From contig ML769450.1 of NCBI GenBank assembly GCA_009733575.1, positions 124,001 to 188,000 on the forward strand: DNA of 64,000 bases, written 5' to 3'. Shown here piece by piece: positions 8,738 through 19,263 of the stretch (its first letter is position 1; every line of letters starts with the position of its first letter). A program made the position numbers and the translations under genes. Below the pieces are notes generated by a model. That model saw only the letters and a list, made by a program, of their open reading frames with translations, did not search any database and had not been told where the DNA came from. Source of the stretch: Gymnopus androsaceus JB14. Lineage: Eukaryota > Basidiomycota > Agaricomycetes > Agaricales > Omphalotaceae.

Positions 8738-10896
8738 ATGGTCTCCTTCCTCTCCGTCGCTGCTACCGGCATTACCAGCTTCGTTCTCATCCATGTCGCT
8801 CGATACATCTCTTTTCGTCTCTCGGCGCGCGGTAAACTTCCAAAAGCGGTACGTTTATTCATGCTGGAGCGTGAATAACGGGTTGAATTTTGCGCGCAGC
8901 CAACTAGCGAAGCAAGTTGGTGGCTGGGCCATGACTATCGCGTTGCAAAAAATGAAGTCGGTGTTGAATACGGGCGCTGGACTAACATGCTCGGTCCTGT
9001 ATATCGCATCAAATCTGCCTTGTGGCAGAGCGAGGTTGTAAGTTGTTTTTTTTCGCAAATCGTTATTCTCCAAATAATGTTCATCTCTCAAGGTTGTCAT
9101 CTCTGACCATCTCGGCGTAAAACATATCATCGATCAAGCATATACATATAGTTTGTGGTCGATCCTAAGTATGCGGTATGCCTTTGTGCTAACGCTTTGC
9201 CTCAGTTAAATCCCCTGCTTTCCAGCCTCTCCTAATTAAGCTTGGTGGACGCGGCCTTGTATGGGCTGAGGGTGATGAGCACAGATTTCAGCGTAAGATG
9301 GTCTCTCCAGCTTTTTCGTAAGTCTCTATTTCATGTACTGATCTATGACTTATGCTTGAACAGTATCTCCGCCATAAAGAAAATGGGTCCTAGTGTGATG
9401 ATTTGTATCGATAAGATGATTCAACGTATCCAAAAGGAATGCAATGACAAACCAACCGTGTTCAACATGTGTGACTATATCCCCGCATGCACGTACGTCC
9501 ACCCCTCGAGCAGCTCACGAAATTTGTCTGACTATTCGTGCTCTAGCTTGGAGATTATTGGACAGGTTGGCTTTGGTTATGACTTCGGTCCTGAGACTCC
9601 CAATGGTAAAGCTATCCTTGGCGCGTGGCAGAAGGATGTCCAGCTTTTCTCGACATTTTCTGCTTTCCTTGCCCCGATACTTATTAGCATCTTTCCTTGG
9701 ATTGCAAAACTGCCTATCAAAGAGCTTCAAGAGGACACTACAGCTAAAAAGGTTATCCACATGATCGGACATGAGCTGCTTCAAGAACCACCCAACATGA
9801 TGTACAGATGTATTTTCGATCTTGGTTCGTGAATCCTGGGAGGGCAAACTAAAGTCTGATGGAGAAAGAAAGTTGGATGACACCACACTGCTCGACAATG
9901 TGAGTATCTTGAGAATCTAGATAACATAGTACTTAGCTGGATATCTTTCAGATCCTTACTTTCTTGTAGGTTTCAAAGACTCCGCTCAGGTCACTAGACC
10001 TACCGAAATGAATAATTGAATGTGGCATCGTCGGTCTGTTGTATATGCTGCTGTGTGCCTTGGACGCTGCCAGCCGGGAATGAGAGAGTTGCCTCGCGCT
10101 GTAAAAAAAAAAAAAAAACAAAAAAAAAAAAACAAAAAAACCAAAAAAAAACAACACAGGCCAAATGCGTGCGGACTGGTGGCTGCTGACTCTAGTAACA
10201 TTGATGACATAGAATCCCTCCTTACCTCGATGCAGTTACTCGTGAAGGGTCGTTGTTTTTGGTCCTGTTCTCCAATGTTGCACACTAATTTTCGGGTTAC
10301 AGTCTTCGTTTGCATCCTACTTCCCATGATACAAGCCGTGTAGCAATCCGGGACGAGTCATCCCTCTCAAGAAGCCCGTAATGTTGAGCAACGGCGAGAC
10401 TGTGACCTCCATCCCAGTGAAAGCTGGCGACGTATGTCACTCTGTCATCTTTACCAGTCCTCCATTCAATATCATTTCAGAGCTTCATAATTCCTTTCCT
10501 TGTCATGAACAGCGACGCGCAGGTTTGGGGTCCCGACGCGCACGAGTTTGTTCCTGAGCGATGGATCACGGAAGGCGCCCTTCCCTCTGGCAGTGAGCTG
10601 CCTCACGGTCCATACAGCCATCTCTCTAACTTTATTGATGGTCCTCGCGTCTGCATTGGCTGGCGTCTTGGTCAGTTCAATCTTTCTTTGAGGTTTAGTA
10701 CTTACAGCTAAACGTATATCCTTCTGTTATAGCCGTTCAAGAAATCAAGCTGATTCTTGCGTCTATGATCAAGAACTTTGAATTTAGAGATACAGGTGTC
10801 AAGGTTGAAAAGTACTTTTCTCCTTCAGTTGAGCCTTTCGTCAATGGTGAGGGTGCGCAGCTTCCGCTTCAAGTCATCCCTATCCAACATCATTAG
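8738..10896 (+). pseudogene. Cytochrome P450 monooxygenase, copy 1 (broken)
   Basis: Relic of a membrane-bound fungal class II P450. The ATG exon at 8738 encodes an N-terminal anchor (MVSFLSVAATGITSFVLIHV). Further exons give the helix C region (GRGLVWAEGDEHRFQRKMVS), LEIIGQVGFGYDFGPETPNG and PERWITEGALP. The haem-binding loop FIDGPRVCIGWRLA is split by an intron at 10671-10732, and the gene ends at TAG 10896. Two lesions are visible. Around 9796 two bases are missing relative to copy 2, which puts the next exon out of frame. At about 9995-10151 the exon carrying the I-helix has been replaced by a SINE-like sequence with a poly(A) tail. The oxygen-activation motif is therefore absent. The substrate is unknown. 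Confidence 0.85.
9995..10151 (+). mobile_element. SINE-like retroposed insertion with A-rich tail
   Basis: About 100 bp of sequence absent from the second P450 copy ends in A16-C-A13-C-A7-CC-A9 at 10103-10151. Homology to the P450 resumes at ACAGGCCAAATGCG. TGGCATCGTCGG at about 10022 matches the tRNA A-box consensus TRGCNNAGYNGG at all but one position, which suggests a tRNA-derived SINE. I cannot find a convincing B box or target-site duplication. The P450 I-helix exon is missing at the same place, so insertion was accompanied by a deletion. Confidence 0.5.
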
Positions 10897-10925
10897 ATAT
10901 TGTACATCCGAATTTTACCTTTTAA

Positions 10926-11613
10926 TAACCTCGAACCGATTCTGACAAACGATTACTGCGATGATCAAGGCAAAGCTGTGTACATGGTCTCCGGTTACAT
11001 TGAATCGAGCTACTATTATCTTCAAGGCCGTCGAAGATGATTCTTTGATTGACACCGTCGGACAAGAAGCTAACCGTGAAGGTCTTCAGGTGGCCAACGG
11101 CAATATCGATGATTCCACTGGACTGAATACAAATTCCTCCGCTACTACTGAGTAGTAGCGGGAGTACGTAAAAGCTTTGTATACATTGCTCGGATCGATT
11201 GGCGATTGATTAATAGTACAAAGATATGGTTATAGCGGGAAAGAGGTGCTAGCGAGAGTATTACCAAAAGCTCAGTCGGTAAGTTACTCTGCCATACTTA
11301 GTACGGTACAGAGCAGCTTACTGATTTATATACAATTGATAGCGGTTATTCATTTACTAGTGAAGATGGTAAAGAATACAAATGGCATCTGGATACTTTG
11401 TTTCTTCACTCGTATTATTCCTGAGCGGATTCTTTACTGATCAAAGACAGTTAACTTCCAATGAGACCCCCATAGCCAATCCAGTAGCAATATTTTACCC
11501 AGTAAATCTGTTGTCAAAGAAGATCCTGCGCATTTGGAAATCTTTCCTGAAGGCCAACACATGTTGTGATGTTTATATACATTAGAAGCGCAAGGAAGCT
11601 GGGGAGTATTGAA
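10926..11613 (+). pseudogene. DUF6593-type gene fragment, copy 1
   Basis: Homologous to the intact gene at 34177-34985. It begins abruptly at AACCTCGAACCGATT inside the first exon, directly after the P450 3' flank, so the start codon is missing. The frame breaks soon after the VYMV-coding segment, and SLIDTVGQEANREGLQVANG then appears in another frame ending at TAG 11155. Later segments match the second and third exons (GATGGTAAAGAATACAAATGGCATCTGGATAC, split here by comparison only) and the gene end GGGGAGTATTGA at about 11613. Non-functional copy in the first duplicated block. Confidence 0.75.
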
Positions 11614-11826
11614 GGATTTTGCTGAGTTACGAGCTTTTTAAAGGGCTCGAAACATTTTGAGCATACTGATATAGGGAAATACGCGACTGGTTGTAAACGA
11701 CATAAAGATACGACGCTTTGACCTTGCCTTTTTCGTCTCAATTGAGTTCTGAATTTCTAGATGTGAAACTTTAATTTCGAGAGATGTGACACAAAAAGAT
11801 GATTGGTAGTAGATCTTTATCAAAAG

Positions 11827-13409
11827 CTATGTTGCATACATTTGTAAATTTAAGCCAGGCAATTCAGATATGTGCGCTAATTTCTCCTTTTCGAGATACT
11901 GACGAGCATATATGGTTACCTTTTGCAATCGAGCTAATCCATGACCAACATCTGGCGCTGAATCGTGCGGCCACCAGCGTGAAAGAACCATGTCTGTCAA
12001 CTCGGAAGAACAATCCAAACAAAACTGTTCGATGCCAAATTCTGTGAGTTTGGGAAGAAGGACCTGATGAGTTTTAGCACCGTAGGCCAACACCTGGACT
12101 AGAAGGCTAGCACTTAAATTAAATTTGGAGATCCAGAGTGATTGGATGGCAGGGAAAAGGGACAGGATTGCAATCAAGCTTTCCAACTTGGAATTCTGTA
12201 TGCCTATCCGGAAGTTATGCAGCGATAGAGATGAGAGGGCAGCTGCACAGTTCTGCCGAAAGTAGGCCAGGTCCATCGACAGGTCGCGAATGTCCTGGGA
12301 GCCTTGACGGAGACTCAGCTCCTCGAGATGAGGGGTATGAAGGCAGCGTAAGAGAGCCACGCCAGGTCCATCCACTTTATCGCAAGAAATATCAAGTGAT
12401 TTTAATACGGGAAGGGATATGATGAGGTCTGAGTTGATACCAGTAAGTACCACTGGGTTGAAATCGTAGAATGATGTATATGTAAGTTTGAGGTTTCGAA
12501 GAGTCTGGCATCGGCATAGTATGTCCATATGGACACGTTTTGTGACGACGTTCTTAAGATAGTTAGTCCAGTTGATCGCCAATGAGGTCAATTGCTCTGC
12601 AGGCAGCGCCAACTTCAACTCTAGAATAGGGTCATCATTGTACTCTTCGATTCTGACACATCGTAGTTTGGGTGCGTCTAAGAGTACACTGATTTTGTGA
12701 GGTACCAAGGCTTCAACGGTGTCATGTACACAGTCATCAATTTCGAAAGAGATTTCTTCCAATAAAGGCAAGGAAGATGCGGGTAGATGGAAAAGATACC
12801 ATGAAGATGTAGCCCGGACGTTCATTAATCGAATTTTTTTGTGACCAAAGCGTAGGATAGACTCGAAAAGTCGGCTCGCGCTTCTGCGCTGATAAAGGTT
12901 AAGATACAAATCCAAAGGACAATCTCGACACCTTTCGATCCATTCTTTTAACCAAGCATCCTTTCGGAAGAGTTTCCACTTCCCCGAGTCCGATGTAGCA
13001 ATGCACAACTTGGACCAGAGTCGAGGAGTAGAATGAGCGGCCTTTCTCCAAGCGACACACACTTGAGAAAGGATAGATGTGTGTCTGATTATATCGTAGG
13101 TGGAGCTCCAAATGCCATCTGCAGGAAGACAGCAGAGTTCAAGGACTGAAGATAGAATCTCCTGTGGAACCCGACGAACAGGCGAGCAAATGTTTCGATA
13201 CGAAGCAATCTCGACCAGTTTCGCATCTTTTTGAGGCATTAACTCGGAGATCTGAGCTTCATACACGCGTTTCAGCTCGTTCATCTGATTTTCGAGGCTC
13301 TCCAGCTGAATCTCGGCTTCTGATATTTCGGGTGCGAAGAAAGGATAAGTCCTCCTGATCAAGCCATATTGGCATCTTCGATGCGTGGTTGGGATATATA
13401 CCGCGACAT
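11827..13409 (-). pseudogene. F-box/LRR-type protein, copy 2 (5' frameshifts)
   Basis: Close paralogue of the gene at 3817. From the coiled coil to the end (QMNELKRVYEAQISELMPQK..ELPGLNLQMYAT) the frame is open. The start region is damaged: the ATG at 13409 reads MSRYISQPRIED and then loses frame. Compared with copy 3 there is an extra T after GAAGA and an extra A near ACCCGAAATAT. The long frame stays open further upstream only by running into non-homologous sequence antisense to an MTR4 fragment. A shortened protein from an internal Met (for example the one in QMNEL) that would still hold the F-box is conceivable. The gene is head-to-head with the MTR4 fragment at 13.5 kb, mirroring copy 3. 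Confidence 0.7.
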
Positions 13410-13519
13410 TGAATAGAGATCTGGACAGTAGTAGACAAGTGGTAGAAGAAGGAAGACGAAGACAAAATCCGATTTGATTCCCGTTTATCTTATCTGAGAT
13501 AAGTATATCTCCAAACTTG

Positions 13520-13812
13520 AACCGGATCTTTTGTTTTCTCGTCAGATGAAGACATGGACAAGGAACTACTGTCCCCCAAGGCGAAAGATAGAAGCAGATT
13601 CGCTTCCTTCGAAAAAGCAACTGTCCGACGGAAGCCAAACGAGAAGTTGCTGGTCCAACTGGACAGGGGTTCGAGATCAGAACTTAATCTTTTTTCTACT
13701 CTTAGACCTCCATGTCCCTTAGGTTACAAGTATACTCCCATCTCCCAACACGTCCTTCTAGTTAAACCCGACCGAGAATACAAATTCGAACTCGACCCGT
13801 TTCAATAAGTTT
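13520..13812 (+). pseudogene. MTR4-like RNA helicase, 5' fragment
   Basis: Matches the N-terminal part of the MTR4/DOB1 helicase relic at 28.37 kb: a DKE(P/L)L..RKIEAD..FEKATV stretch, then PPCPLGYKYTPISQHVLLVK and DREYKFELDPFQ. Homology stops just after DPFQ, the point where helicase domain 1 begins, and the sequence switches directly into gene X exon 1. The GTTTCTGC at the junction fits MTR4 and CTGCGAAAATATTCTGAA fits gene X. The fragment is divergently oriented from F-box copy 2 and has no helicase motifs. Confidence 0.75.
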
Positions 13813-14360
13813 CTGCGAAAATATTCTGAAGCAAAGGTCACGGTAGAACTGTACGTCTCTCTCAGGGTAAGCTTCATTCTTCTTTCGATCATTCGCAGTC
13901 TCCAACAACTACTTTCGACTAGCCATGATCTTGCTTTAAATGCTTTTGTTGGATTATACAGCATGGAATACGACGCAAATGGTTTGGATCTTGTGGCAAA
14001 GATTTGAAACTGGACCTTGAGTGTGTTTTAGGTGTTTTTCCTTTGTTCATTTCGTTTCATCTGCTGAAAGATTGTTCATTATCTAGCAACCCAAATCTTG
14101 TTCCCGTTGATAATGATATTGTTTCACTTCCAAAGAATATCCATCCCACGATGGGAGATGATCGAAGCTTTTCGTCCTCGTCTCCCCGAACATAAGCCTC
14201 CACCTGTTGGTTCCACCCGCTATTCGCGTTACCGAAAAGCTCAGTGTCAAGTTCCCTCTCAACACAGTCATTGTATCCAAGGATGATATTGTTGATGGGA
14301 GGCATAACTTTGACCCAGTCGTTAATCGAATCTTTACTTGCCAGCTGGAGTTCATAATCC
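13813..14360 (+). pseudogene. Gene X copy 2, truncated
   Basis: Homologous to 7424-8060. It begins in the middle of exon 1 (CTGCGAAAATATTCTGAAGC), so the first about 70 codons are missing. The exon 1 end carries inserted bases, exon 2 is shortened, and only one of the two 35-residue repeat units is present (KLSVKFPLNTVIVSKD). The C-terminal part stops near GTTAATCGAATCTTTACTTGCCAG. It still sits immediately upstream of a P450, as in the first block. Confidence 0.75.
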
Positions 14361-14721
14361 TTATTCGTCCTCCTAGTCCCTCTAGACAGCAAAAGCGAAA
14401 AATGCGCCATTCATCATCTTCAACCTTTCCTTGATCTCGATATCAGAAACAATGGTCCGTTACATCTAATACAATTTCATACTCTAAGTAACTTTTCGAT
14501 ACGAAATCTATTTCAACTTTATACTTTCACACGACCGATCTTGACTAGCTTGACTTTCGACTTGGACCCGACACCTGACCCGACCGTATCTCTCTCGTAA
14601 AGAGGGGTATATAAAGTGTTGTGCATTCTGGATACCCCGCACTGTGCCCATCACTACCTGCGGTCTTGTACTTCTACTACTAGTACTACTGTCATTAACA
14701 GAATTCATCCTCTTGACCAGC
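14361..14721 (+). promoter_or_regulatory. P450 copy 2 upstream region
   Basis: No gene. GGGGTATATAAAGTG at about 14604 contains a TATA box about 110 bp before the ATG at 14722, followed by TTGTGCATTCTGGATA, shared with the first P450. The first copy lacks this clear TATA. Confidence 0.45.
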
Positions 14722-16836
14722 ATGGTCTCCTTCCTCTCTATTGCTGTTACTGGCATCATTACCAGCTTTGTTCTCATCCATGTCGCTCGATACATCTCTT
14801 TTCGTCTCTCGGTGCGCGGTAAACTTCCAAAAGCGGTACGTTTATTCATGCTGGAGCGTGAATAACGAGTTGAATCTTGTGCGTAGCCAACTAGTGAAGC
14901 AAGTTGGTGGCTGGGCCATGACTATCGCATTGCAAAAAATGAAGTTGGCGTTGAATACGGGCGCTGGACTAACATGCTCGGTCCTGTATATCGCATCAAG
15001 TCTGCTTTGTGGCAGAGTGAGGTTGTAAGTTGTTTTTTTCACAAATTATCATTCTCGAAATAACGTTCATCTCTCAAGGTTGTCATCTCTGACCATCTCG
15101 GCGTAAAACATATCGTCGATCAAGCATATACATATAGTTTGTGGTCTATCCTATCCTAAGTATGTGGTATGCCTTTGTGCTAACGCTTTGCCTCAGTTAA
15201 ATCACCTGCTTTCCAGCCTCTCGTGGTCAAGGTTGGTGGACGCGGCCTTGTATGGGCTGAGGGTGATGAGCACAGATTTCAGCGTAAGATGGTCTCTCCA
15301 GCTTTTTCGTAAGTCTCCATCTCGTGATCATGTGCTGATCTATGGCTTCATGCTTGAACAGTATCTCCGCCATAAAGAAAATGGGTCCTAGTGTGATGAT
15401 TTGTATCGATAGGATGATACGCGTATCCAAAAGGAATGCAATGACAAACCAACCGTGTTCAACATGTGTCGACTATATCCCGCATGCACGTACGTCCATC
15501 CCTCGAGCAGCGATCACGAAATTTGCCTGACTATTCGTGCTCTAGTTTGGCCATTATTGGACAGGTTGGCTTTGGTTATGACTTCGGTCCTGAGACTCCC
15601 AATGGTAAAGCTATCCTTGGCGCGTGGCAGAAGGATGTCCAGCTTTTCTCGACATTTTCTGCCTTCCTCGCCCCGATACTTATTGGCATCTTTCCTTGGA
15701 TTGCGAAACTACCTATCAAAGAACTTCAAGAGATAGTACGGCTAAAAAAGTTATTCACATGATCGGAAACGAGTTGCTTCAAGAACCACCCAACATGGAT
15801 GGTACAGACGTATTCTCAATCTTGGTTCGTGAATCCTGGGAGGGCAAGCTAAAGCCTGATGGGGAAAGAAAGTTGGATAACGCCACACTGCTCGACAACG
15901 TGAGTACATAAGTATCTTGAGATTCTAAATAAAATACTGAGCTGGATATTTTTCAGATTCTTACTTTCTTGTAGGTTTCAAAGACTCAGTTCAAGGTTTG
16001 CTACTCAACTTGAATTAGCATTGCCGGCTTCGAGACCACCTCTGGTTCTGTTCAGCTCACACTCCTTGACCTTGCCCAAAACCCTGACGCACAGGCCAGA
16101 TTGCGTGCGGAATTGGTCGCTGCTGACTCCAATGACATTGATGTCATAGAGTCCCTTCCTTACCTCGATGCAGTTACTCGTGAAGGGTTCGTAGTGTTTT
16201 TTGCTTGTTCTTCGATGTTGTATACTGATTATCAGTTTACAGTCTCCGTTTACATCCTTCTGTCCGTGGTGCACACCGTGTAGCAATCCGGGACGATGTC
16301 ATCCCTCTCAAGAAGCCCGTAATGTTGAGCAACGGCGAGACTGTGACCTCCATCCCAGTGAAAGCTGGCGACGTATGTCCCTCTGTCATCTTTACCAGTC
16401 CTCCATTCAATATCATTTCAGAACTTCATAATTCCTTTCCCTGTCATGAACAGCGACGCGCAGGTTTGGGGTCCCGATGCGCACGAGTTTGCTCCTGAGC
16501 GATGGATCACGGAAGGCGCCCTTCCGTCTGGCAGTGAGCTGCCTCACGGTCCATACAGCCATATCTCAAACTTTATTGACGGTCCTCGCGTCTGCATTGG
16601 CTGGCGTCTTGGTCAGTTCTATCTTTCTTTGAAGTTTACTTACGACTCATTGTAGATCCCCTTCTGTTATAGCCATTCAAGAAATCAAGCTGATTCTTGC
16701 ATCTATGATCAAGAACTTTGAATTTAGAGATACAGGTGTCAAGGTTGAAAAGTACATTTCTCCCACAGTTCAGCCTTTCGTCAATGGTCAGGCTGCGCAG
16801 CTTCCGCTTCAAGTCATTCCAATCCAACATTACTAG
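14722..16836 (+). pseudogene. Cytochrome P450 monooxygenase, copy 2 (frameshifted)
   Basis: Paralogue of the P450 at 8738 with the same exon plan. It retains what copy 1 lost: an I-helix exon (IAGFETTSGSVQLTLLDLAQ, with the AGxET oxygen-activation motif) and the exon reading DVFSILVRESWEGKLKPDGE. The haem loop FIDGPRVCIGWRLA and the terminal exon (VQPFVNGQAAQLPLQVIPIQ) are intact, with the stop at 16836. Against copy 1 it has a 1-nt deletion near 15419 (GATGATACGCG for GATGATTCAACG) and another in LQEDTTAKK at about 15732, each breaking frame. The two copies therefore carry independent lesions, so both were probably functional when duplicated. Confidence 0.85.
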
Positions 16837-17019
16837 ATATTTCACATCTGAACCCTCACCCATTCTAACTTCTATCCATTCGAGTCTATTCTCCATGTTA
16901 CCACCTCTACCTTGGTGGGGTAAATCAGACCTGTACTCTGGCCCCATTGAATATCACGTTTTGAGCGACGCAGTGGGTTTGCAAGGGATCATTTCTTCTG
17001 GAGACTGGCGAAAGCAACT

Positions 17020-17120
17020 CGCAGTGAGCAGATAACATGGCGAAGAAAGGCGTTTAGGAAGCATTCCAGAAGCGTAAGAGGACGGTTTATTTAAATTGAC
17101 AAGGTGAATTCAAAAGCGAA
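17020..17120 (-). pseudogene. Duplicated 5' end of the ERP1 (p24) gene
   Basis: Sequence 17020-17115 matches 6860-6945 (shared blocks AGAAGCGTAAGAG and CGGTTTA). On the minus strand an ATG at 17064 is followed by MLPKRLSSPCYL, the counterpart of the ERP1 signal peptide MVLKRLSSLCYL, and then homology ends. Only promoter plus about 12 codons were copied. Confidence 0.7.
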
Positions 17121-17689
17121 GCGCAGGCACTTACTTGTATATAACGAAGGATTGGCTCGTAAAACTAACGCAGTTACATCTGCCTTGAATGAATGCTAGA
17201 TGATTCCCAACAAAAGACTAACGCATAAACCCAAACTCGCGCGTTTGTCTTTTCCCTCTTTTCCATCCCGGAGACAAATATCGAACTGAGGCCATGTCGC
17301 TGCACCTGTACCAACGACATCGTAACCTCACCGATTCTAATTAACAAAGACTACTGCGACGATCAAGGCAAACTATGTACATGGTGCACGTACATGCCTG
17401 TTGCTTTGAATCGAACTACCACTATCTCCAAGGCCGTCGAAGATGACACTATTGACCATGATGCTAGCGTGAAGGCTCCCAGGTGGACCTCCTGGTCAAC
17501 GAAAATGTCGATAATTCCACCGGACTGAATTCCTCCACCCCAATGTCTCCACCAGCGGGAATACATACAAACTCTGTATACATTGCTCAGATCGATTGGC
17601 GATTGATTAATGGTACAAAGATACGGCTTGGGAAGGTGCTCGTGAAGGACTTTTTCAGAAAGCTCGGTCGGATAGGATAGGATAGGATA

Positions 17690-18110
17690 GAATTATACTG
17701 GTCAAGGTCCGTTTCCGAACAACCAGTTTACCGTACTACTGTAACATTCTGCATTACAGCTACGGAACACACGCACCTACTACAGGGGGGCGATATACAC
17801 ATCTGAGTCTTGGTACATGTACTCTTCCCTGCCTCAGCTACGCATGATGCCCGATTAAACAATAGAAGTCTATACCTTACTGATCCCTAATATCCATCTA
17901 TTGAGAAGTGCAGCCTGAGTCCCTGGCAAAAGGGTCAAGCGACCCATCAAAGGGGAGGCATAAAGAGATGAAAAATGCCCAAACCATTGTAGGAAACTCA
18001 AACCAGGAAGCCAACGGATCTGAAATCATACATCCAGGAGCAAGAATTAGTGGACTGATCTTTTGAACATAAACCACCTGTTCAGATGTACATAATGCCT
18101 TCATGCAATA
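17690..18110. other. Unidentified insertion in the DUF6593 copy 2 intron
   Basis: About 420 bp not found in the homologous introns at 11280 or 34623. It begins beside a short GGATA microsatellite at about 17673-17691. A 68-codon minus frame (17898-18104, MKALCTSEQVVYVQKISP) is present, but I cannot assign it. I see no clear terminal repeats or target duplication. Confidence 0.4.
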
Positions 18111-18365
18111 ACTTATACTTGGTACGGTACAGAACAGCTTATTGATTTGTACTTACGATCGATAGCGGTTATGTATTCACTGGCGAACATCAGCAAAACC
18201 TGGTTGTTCGCTGGAGCTCTCAGAGCATTGAATTGAGCTCTGGAGACCTCTGGCTGCTCCGGCTGCTCTGAAGCTGCCATCAGCCAAACCTGGATATTCG
18301 CTGGAGCACTCAGAGCATTGAATTGCGCTCTGGAGAGCTCTGGAGAGCGAGCTGTCAGACTTGAA

Positions 18366-18430
18366 TGTCAGTTAAGTGACATAAAAGGAAACGGTTGCCA
18401 GGCCCTTCCTTTTACATCACATAACTGACA
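18366..18430. repeat. 25-bp imperfect inverted repeat (hairpin)
   Basis: Arms 18366-18390 and 18406-18430 pair at 22 of 25 positions (outer part TGTCAGTTA, inner part TAAAAGGAA) around a 15-nt loop. It lies about 40 bp upstream of a TATA box inside the 799-bp element. Confidence 0.7.
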
Positions 18431-18467
18431 GAACGGTCACCCGATGCTGTAAACTGTCAGGACATCG

Positions 18468-18754
18468 TATAAAGGTGTCGCCGTTCAGCTCAAAGTTGAA
18501 CGTTGACTTGTGCTTTTTTTTTTTTTTCTTCCTTCCCTCCATTGTCACAACTCGGTTTCACTTTCTTTCCTCTCACTGTAAGTCAATATCCCCTTTCGGC
18601 ATCAATCAGTGACTGATGTTTTTAGAAATGACTAATGGATGTAGGCCAGAGGATGGCTCGGCGAACGGGAATAGTATAAGATTATTACATAGTACTATGT
18701 AGTAGTAGTACCTTGTCCAACGCCTGTAATTCAGAAGTGTATAATAACAATAAA
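18468..18754 (+). other. Possible mini transcription unit inside the element
   Basis: In order: TATAAA at 18468; a pyrimidine-rich tract about 40-100 bp downstream; a candidate 48-bp intron 18578-18625 (GTAAGT..TTTTTAG); an ATG at 18628 opening a 24-codon frame (MTNGCRPEDGSANGNSIRLL..) that stops at 18702; and AATAAA at 18749. The arrangement matches fungal mRNA genes in this window, but the peptide is too short to judge. It could be a captured promoter and 5' UTR or a non-coding transcript. Confidence 0.3.
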
Positions 18755-19263
18755 ATGCTTTATAATTATAATTATTGCATGTGAAAATTTGATATGTAAA
18801 TTCTCAATTGAATGGAGCTCGGTAACCTGAATCGTCAAATGATGGGTGGTCTCCAGAGAGCTCCAGAGAACTCAATAGTCCTCCAGAGCTTCCTGGAATT
18901 ACTATCCTTGCTACAGCTGCTCCAGAAGCTATGGGTGCTCTGGAGCTCTCTGGAGATCTCTGGAGACCACCCAGGTTTTGCTGATGAAGATGGTAAAGAA
19001 TACAAATGGCATCTGGATACTATTTTCTCTTCAAAGGTAAGCTCTCGTATTATCCCTGGGTGGATTCTTTACTGAATCTTCCTTCTCTTGGGTGCCAATT
19101 AAATGGCAGTTGACTTCCAATGATGCATCCAAGACCCCCATAGCAATATTTCACCCAGGTAAATTTGGAAACCTTTCCTGAAGGACAAAGCATGCTGGAC
19201 GAGATCCTTGTGACGTTTACATATAGAGTAAAGTCAGAAGCGCTAGGAAGCTGGGGAGTAATA

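Larger units (their letters stand above)
18188..18986. mobile_element. Inverted-repeat element, CATCAGYAAAACCTGG family, long member
   Basis: The left end CATCAGCAAAACCTGG (18188) and right end CCAGGTTTTGCTGATG (to 18986) are perfect 16-bp inverted repeats. The dinucleotide AA flanks both sides; removing the element and one AA restores CACTGGCGAAGATGG, the sequence of the intact homologue at 34.7 kb. The left end is followed by a second diverged copy of about 90 bp starting CATCAGCCAAACCTGG at 18278. Subterminal parts are rich in CTCTGGAG-type short repeats. The centre carries unrelated sequence resembling a small transcription unit. There is no transposase, so the element is non-autonomous. 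Confidence 0.75.
17294..19263 (+). pseudogene. DUF6593-type gene, copy 2, split by insertions
   Basis: Begins with MSLHLYQRHRNL (ATG 17294), as in the intact gene. The first exon has indels, and the YIAQIDWRLINGTKIRLGK segment is readable at 17577-17633. The first intron is expanded by unrelated DNA (about 17690-18110). The second exon is cut after CACTGGCGAA by a 799-bp inverted-repeat element (18188-18986) and resumes at AAGATGGTAAAGAATAC. The final exon ends near 19263. It lies downstream of P450 copy 2, as copy 1 does of P450 copy 1. Confidence 0.75.

Noticed and set aside
13410..13638. N-terminal extension of F-box copy 2 giving a 603-codon frame
   Set aside because: The extra residues are antisense to an MTR4 fragment and have no counterpart in the other copies; the true start region is frameshifted.
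17673..17695. Short GGATA tandem repeat, considered as telomere-like or an element end
   Set aside because: Too short and of the wrong unit; an ordinary microsatellite at the edge of an intron insertion.
17690..18110. Solo LTR in the DUF6593 copy 2 intron
   Set aside because: No TG..CA ends or target duplication could be found; left as an unidentified insertion.
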